A stretch of 33,158 nt of DNA from assembly GCF_001949145.1 (NCBI RefSeq), contig NW_019091390.1, forward strand, positions 1,101,247 to 1,134,404. Reading direction: 5' to 3'. The stretch comes from Acanthaster planci. Its lineage: Eukaryota; Echinodermata; Asteroidea; Valvatida; Acanthasteridae. A program made the translations under genes and the position numbers. Below the pieces are notes generated by a model. It was not told where the DNA came from. It was given only the letters and a program-made list of their open reading frames with translations, and ran no database searches. How positions within the stretch are numbered: the stretch's first letter is position 1; every line of letters begins with the position of its first letter. Of this stretch, positions 27,615 through 33,158 are shown piece by piece.

Positions 27615-30600
27615 TCAGTCTTCATCTGGTGTCGGCCTCCAGATGTTGACGCACAGGTCACTGCCGCCTGCCGCCAGGATGTCGTTCTTCAAGTGGATGG
27701 AGGAAATCGACGATGTGTGCTCGATGGTGTGGATGGTGGAGGGATCATGATTTGGCTCATGAATCTGAGAGGAATCAGAAAATATGCAATGTTCCAAAGC
27801 GCAAAAAGCAAATTTCCAGTCCCATGATTATTTCATAAGTTCAGAATGGAGGTTTAAGAAAAGTCTTGCCAAAGCCGATTTCTGCATGAGATGTTAAACC
27901 ACTCAAGATTGTCACAGCTGGGAATTGGATGGCTCCCTAATACTTTCTTCAGTGGAAGCATTGATTTTGATCAACTAATCCTAACTGTTAAATTTAAAAA
28001 CAAGAATTCCACATGAGTAAAACGACTGAGGTTACACCATGGCCCAATCTCTTTCTTGAGTATGTGTGGTTCTGAGAAGAACCGGGGAATAGCTAGATCC
28101 CTGTCTTCACCATATAAGCTCCACTCCCAGTCAGAATCCTGCAGTCTCCAGAAGACGGACGGAGTACACTGTTCAAAACGTCGAGTTATTCTCCAGTTCT
28201 TCTCAGACCCACACATACTCAAGAAAGAGATTGATCCATGGTGTGATCGCAATCGTTCTACTCCTATAGTTCTTTCACCATGAAAACCTTCAAGTCTTAC
28301 GAATTCCACTTGTTTGCAATGCACTTGTTTGCAATTACATCAGAACTCAATAGGTCAGTCTGCCTAGCTGCCCATCCTGAAATCTACTCACCCGAAAGCA
28401 TGTACCCACCTTGATACTGTTATCTACTGAACAGGTTATGACGGCTCCCAAGTTGTGCAGGATACCAGTTACTTTGCTCGTATGCCCGACGTCGTATGTC
28501 TGTAAGAACCAAAGTGTCATCCATTACCAACTCACAGGAAAACTGAACAATCTACACACATAACTTACTGAACAAGCTTCAGTGTGAATATATTGTCATT
28601 GACTTCACACATCCTTACCAAAAAAGGTCAACACACTGATCAAAGTCAGCATGGACTATGTCAAAGAAATACTTCTCTAAAATGTCAGAGTCGTCAACTC
28701 TAAATGAATACAAATTGATGTTCTTGCACAAATGCTCGTTACAACTGCCTCTGAGAAAAATCACAGTACTTGGAACCAGGAAAACAACAAACCTTTTTTT
28801 TCAGTGTTTTGTTTGCCAGCTTTTTTTGAACGCAATACTTGAGGTATGCATTAGTTTTTCAGGCTCAAAATGTTCTTGACCACAGAAGTAGCCCTACACT
28901 AATGAAGTGAGGGGTGGGGGTCCTCCTAAGAAGTGCGTCCAGCATTACAGGCTAAAAGCAACAATGAAGGTAACACAATCAAAACGATCTGTGAACGTAC
29001 CTGTACTATGTCAAATTTCCCCTGGGTGGGGTCGATGACGGTCACTTGGCCATCCTTCCTGCCCACCCAGAGCTGACCCAGGCCGTAGGACATGCACATG
29101 GGGAACTTCTCCAGCTGTATGACCAGTGACAAAGCCCAACAGAAGGGGATAAATGATAAGTCATTTGGCACGTCCTCATCTGATTTCTCTGCACCATCCA
29201 GGAACAAGAGATGAACAAGCTCTCAAGTATCAAGGGCGTCCCTCTGGTGGGGACACACAGGTTTGCGTGACTGCTTTCACATTTAACTGACATGTTAGGG
29301 ACACCGGTTGGAAAAAAAAATGCCCCACCTGCCTCTCTTTTCTTTGCCAGTGAATGCCAGTGAACGGGCGCTTTCATTCAGAGCAGAAAGCCTTAATACA
29401 AAACTTGAGGGCATTGTTCAGCTAAACAGTAACAGCACTGCAGCAAGTGAGCAGCTGGCTATGTCCAAAGGACTTGACTATGGCCAGAAATAATGCACAT
29501 GGCCATGGAAGCCTCAAGGTTCTGGCTGTGTCCATTTCCTAGTAATTTTGACATGGCTTCCCCTGCATTTTGCAATGTATAACAAACTTCGTCCACACCA
29601 TATTGGTGCCTTCCAACTTTATGCAGATGTACGGTGAAACTTCTGCAGTCTCACATACTTAAACAAGTCCAGAAATGTTCTGGAAAGATGCCCTTTTGTG
29701 GATCTAGTGTCTTTTTTTTTTTGTTCACCTCAATTTTTTTTAGGATTTTCCCAGCCCGGCGGTCAAATACGGCTATCGTCCTGTCCTCGCTTCCCGATAT
29801 GATGTAATCGTTGTCGGAGGCTAAGCACAGTACTGGCATCTTGTGCAATCGCAGCTTGCTGGTGCTTCCTTGGTGACGATCTGCCAGTTAGAACGCAGAG
29901 TTGTGCAGCGAAGCAATGTTGTTAAAATTCTGATCATTTCGTAGTCTGTTGGTTGAGACAGCGGATGGGCTTTGGCGGACCCAACTTTTCAGGACTAATG
30001 AGAAGACAGGCCTTTTTTAGGACTACCTAATTTCCCTTTCACTCCTGAAAAAACCTTCAACTTTAGCTTTACCCCTTAGAAAGCCATAAAGCCTTACATA
30101 AAAAAAATCACTTTTGGTACCCCTCCCCCCCAAAATGGTATTAAGATCTGCCCTTGTAGAGGGAAGGTGTGCAAAAACAGATATAGTGCCATTTTCTTTC
30201 TGAAACACATTCTCATGCAGCACTGAAGTAGTGTCGGACAGATTGTTTCTTGCCCCATCTACTTTCCTGCTTTGCACATTTTCATCACCTTAAATTTCTG
30301 GGCTCTCCATACATTGCTTTTGCAACTGCAGCCCACTTTCAGCAATTCCAAGACACGCTACCGCACATCGGTAACATTCGTGCTCGTATCTCACCTCTTC
30401 TGTCAAACACGTAGACGTGTTTATCGTAAGCACCGGCATGGACTTCATACTGATGTAACACAGAGCACAAGAAGGCAGAACTTCCCCTGCAATATGTCCG
30501 AGGAATAGACAAACAAACAATCAAGCTCTTTCATCCAAAATCTTGTCATCGAAAAATTCAAGTTACACAGGTAGTGCCTGGCACATTACAAACAAGCATT

Positions 30601-32944
30601 TATTTTGCAGCAAATTTCATAATAGCCACTTGTTATGGAGAAGGCTATGGGCTCCTTACCTAAATCCCTGTACGAACCCACAGTCGGCATTGATATCCCA
30701 TAATTTTATCCACTGGTCCCATGACGACGTACAAATGATGTTGTCCTGTGATGTGATGTGCCACACCCATCCCTAAACAGTGAATATTCATACATTTTAA
30801 TATCACTGAATATTTATCAAGTCCAACAACTACAAGTGAAGTCAGTTTGAGATATCATCCTGACCCTGTTGGTCATAATCGATGCATAATAAGATGTATG
30901 AGGCATGATGCCATCAACTATTGTGTAAAATCTCCTTGTCATTCAAATTTTGCTGCTGGCTGCAGCTCTAGAGAATCTCATGCTCAACGACATCTCCCAC
31001 AATTAATTTAATGTAAATGGTTCAACCAGTACTGATTCAAGATTAAATTAAATCAAATCAGATTAAATTAGACATTGACAACCAGCACTGTGACTGTGCC
31101 ATTGTTCCAAATGATTGATTGGATGGATTAAGCCATTCATCACTTGCGCAACATTGGTTGAACTAAAGATCACTATCCGGTTTGTAAGTGACTTCGCCAC
31201 AATTCGCAGGCTCCCGTTGGACGATCGCTGGGCATTAAGTTGGGCATTAACTACGGGTTCCGTGGTTTCATGTAAACAGCGATCAATGCATGTACATGCA
31301 ACTCTATGTCAAGTGCATGTGTAGTGGGCGTGGTTTAAACTGAAGTGACGTCACACTTATGAACCGGTTAGTTTTCGCTTGAACTTGCCTCAAGAAATGA
31401 AAAAAAAAGAGTCATGAATGACCCTGACAGTAACAGAACTACACGTAAGTGGGTAAGTTTTCGAGGGGTATACACATAGAAGTTGACCTCTCCATTATAG
31501 GTCTCTCTCAAATGACATCGCCTCTTACCGACATCAAATGTCGAAGATATCTGGATCAATATGCGAGTGTATCATTTGCACACCGCTAGCACCTGATGAT
31601 GTTAAATAACTAGTTGTAATTTTCCACCAAAGATGGCCTCCCATGAGAGAAATCTTTAGACGAAACTTCCATTGAATAGATTCTTGAAGCTTACCTTGTG
31701 GTCATCAACAGACTTCAGCTTGGAAGCCTCCACAGATTCCTCATAATTTCTTGCATTCAGCTTGCTGATGTCCCACAGGTGGAACGAGCGATCCCTGGAC
31801 CCTGACACACATAGGTCACCGCCCTGAAAATGAGAAAAAAAAAGAAATGGAATAGTTCTTTCAACAAAATGTCTTCTGTTTGGAATGATGCAAAGCGAAT
31901 GGTAATTAAGATGACCAGGTTATCCAAATCCATGCTGAGCTTGAGATGGCAGAGCTCAAGGCCCGATGATCGGCAATATTTACAACGTGCTTTAAGAGTT
32001 TCTTGGGCATAGACTGAAAGTCATGACAAAGGCAATGCTCCACACAGAACCGGGATCAAAAAGACCCCTTCGCATTGACTTTTGACGACTGACCTGCATC
32101 AGATGGACCGAGTCAATCTCTGCAAAGTGGCCTGATGTCAACTTGAAGTGCTCCATTCTAGATGGCTCTGACCATCGTCTGTACTGCTCCTCGCGTTCCA
32201 AGCAAGCAAACTGCCAGTTGAACTTATCATCGTCAACTGCGGAAGAAATTCCCTCACCGATTATGCCTTATGAATAAATTAGTAAAGGTTACTCAAGGCC
32301 ATAAAAGTTACATCAGGAAATCTCACTTTTTGCCCCTCCCAACAAAAAATTGGTTCTAGCTTTATGCTTGCCTACAGTCCTCAAAATTCTTTCAATCTGC
32401 ATATTTTCCATTTACTTTAACTGCAATGAGGAATTTAATCCCGTCTGAAGAAAATCTTCAAAGCCTCACAGGATTTTGTAGGATCTCAGAGTTATAAAGT
32501 TGAGGACTTTATTTACATTTTTCTGGAACTCATCCTGATCACGCTATGTGTCCATTAAAACTTACCTGGTACGACTGGGTACTGCTTTGGCCACCGTTTG
32601 CTAATGCGAATCTTCCAGGTGGCATCGTTGGCAATCAGCCGGTGCAGGTGCTTGCAGACCAAGCTCAGGCGGCGAATAACCACCCTGGCATCCAGGAAGG
32701 AGATAATGTTGAGCAGCAGCTCGGGAGGCAGGGTCAACAAGGTCAGACCGATGGCACGGTCGGCTTCATCACTGTCAGTGTCTTCGTCTTGAGACATGGA
32801 GACATCGGTGACGGTGTCTTGCGCATCGTCCGCTGGGGACTGGTCATCGGGGCACAGCGAGGCTGCCACTTTGGATGCAGGAGAGCCCTCCAGCGGCTCC
32901 TGCAGGAGGGTCGGGTTGTCCGCATTGTGGGGTGGGGGTGACAT
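27615..32944 (-). CDS. FBXW9: F-box and WD40 repeat protein FBXW9
   Basis: Presumed substrate adaptor of an SCF (SKP1-CUL1-F-box) ubiquitin ligase; the F-box binds SKP1 and the WD40 propeller binds the substrate. Substrates are not shown by sequence. Coding exons in transcript order: 32566-32944, 32094-32236, 31695-31823, 30660-30772, 30395-30486, 29729-29868, 29001-29114, 28410-28499, 27615-27764. All are GT-AG and in phase, 1350 nt = 449 residues, near the human length. Residues ~30-62 are acidic and Ser/Asp-rich (DEDTDSDEAD). The F-box is at ~70-113 (LPPELLLNIISFLDARVVIR). Seven WD-type repeats follow from ~165 to the end, e.g. SGSRDRSFHLWDI, TSSWDQWIKLWDI, AGAYDKHVYVFDRRG, SGSEDRTIAVFDRRAG and AAGGSDLCVNIWRP. 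The donor of exon 8 is GTGGGT. The start at 32944 has A at -3. FBXW9 fits better than other FBXW genes by N-terminal and propeller wording (YPVVP; HxMPVLCL..D..IISGSED). Confidence 0.95.
28015..28263. mobile_element. foldback element in FBXW9 intron 8
   Basis: Arms of about 78-80 bp (28015-28092 and 28184-28263) are inverted copies. A 25-base core is perfect (28045-28069 versus 28209-28233; includes CTTTCTTGAGTATGTGTGG), and the flanks GAGTARAACGA and CACACCATGG also match. The centre is about 91 bases. Because of the symmetry both strands show a similar open frame (SMCGSEKN... and FF SxPHILKKEI), which is a by-product of the palindrome and not two genes. Confidence 0.7.
31172..31372. mobile_element. 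inverted-repeat element with perfect CRE, FBXW9 intron 3
   Basis: Left ACTATCCGGTTTGTAAGTG (31172-31190) and right CACTTATGAACCGGTTAGT (31354-31372) are inverted at 16 of 19 positions. An inner pair GATCGCTG/CAGCGATC also faces inward. A full CRE palindrome TGACGTCA lies at 31346-31353 next to the right arm. About 200 bp, non-coding; a MITE is likely but target duplications are unclear. Confidence 0.5.
31346..31353. promoter_or_regulatory. CRE consensus palindrome TGACGTCA
   Basis: A perfect 8-base CREB/ATF site, carried inside the inverted-repeat element of FBXW9 intron 3. Activity is not shown by sequence. Confidence 0.4.
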
Positions 32945-33158
32945 CCTGAGACTTGACTGTGCAGTAATGGTTGGTAGTTAATCGTGGGTTAATTAATGGC
33001 CGAACGAGGACGATATAAGAATAGCCTCATTATAGGTTGTAACTTGTAATTAACCAAAAACATCATCACTGTTCCTATAATTTAACTATGCATGGAGCAT
33101 CAAGACAGACAGATGCTGGGTGGGCATGGTTAGATTTAAGGTCAAACATCTTTTAACC
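32945..33158. promoter_or_regulatory. FBXW9 5'UTR / upstream region (partial)
   Basis: AT-rich sequence upstream of the FBXW9 start. No TATA box at a clear distance and no second gene is visible before the window ends. Confidence 0.4.

Noticed and set aside
27971-28324. 117-codon minus-strand and 75-codon plus-strand frames as genes
   Set aside because: They are mirror readings of the foldback element in FBXW9 intron 8.
32546-32941. 131-codon plus-strand frame at the right end
   Set aside because: Antisense shadow of FBXW9 exon 1, which encodes a clear F-box on the minus strand.

Overview
This window is animal nuclear DNA carrying intron-rich, protein-coding genes. The exon/intron structure, GT-AG junctions with matching phases, and the three protein families all point to a metazoan. 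The closest readable homologies are to vertebrate-type proteins, and the intergenic DNA is rich in short inverted-repeat elements. A marine invertebrate deuterostome (echinoderm, hemichordate or amphioxus) is my best guess, but this is inference and not proven. A 597-base run of N (15703-16299) shows it is a draft assembly. I see no bacterial, viral, CRISPR or rRNA content.

Layout. (1) 1-5864, minus strand: the 5' half of SPTLC1 (serine palmitoyltransferase subunit 1), seven coding exons; the rest lies left of the window. (2) 5865-6856: a divergent, probably bidirectional promoter region. (3) 6857-19212, plus strand: a complete twelve-exon gene of the TMEM8/PGAP6 family (signal peptide, Cys-containing ectodomain, EGF-like module, seven membrane segments with the CREST hydrolase residues), 804 residues. 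A possible alternative last exon lies at 23309-23394. (4) 19213-27614: non-coding or UTR DNA with several transposon-like inverted repeats, and candidate convergent poly(A) signals near 24466 (+) and 24650 (-). (5) 27615-32944, minus strand: a complete nine-exon FBXW9-type F-box/WD40 gene, 449 residues. (6) 32945-33158: its upstream region.

Functional links. SPTLC1 makes the sphingoid base of membrane lipids at the ER. TMEM8/PGAP6 proteins act on GPI-anchored proteins at the surface. FBXW9 is a presumed SCF ubiquitin-ligase adaptor. Apart from the shared promoter of the first two, nothing in the sequence says they form a pathway.

The more unusual signals are the candidate alternative C-terminal exon of the TMEM8 gene, a set of hairpin or MITE-like elements (two or three with TA ends, a family with TTAA ends, a 25-base-perfect foldback in an FBXW9 intron), a strong G-quadruplex-prone tract just after a TMEM8 splice donor, and a tiny uORF overlapping the SPTLC1 start codon. 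I found no clearly novel biological system.
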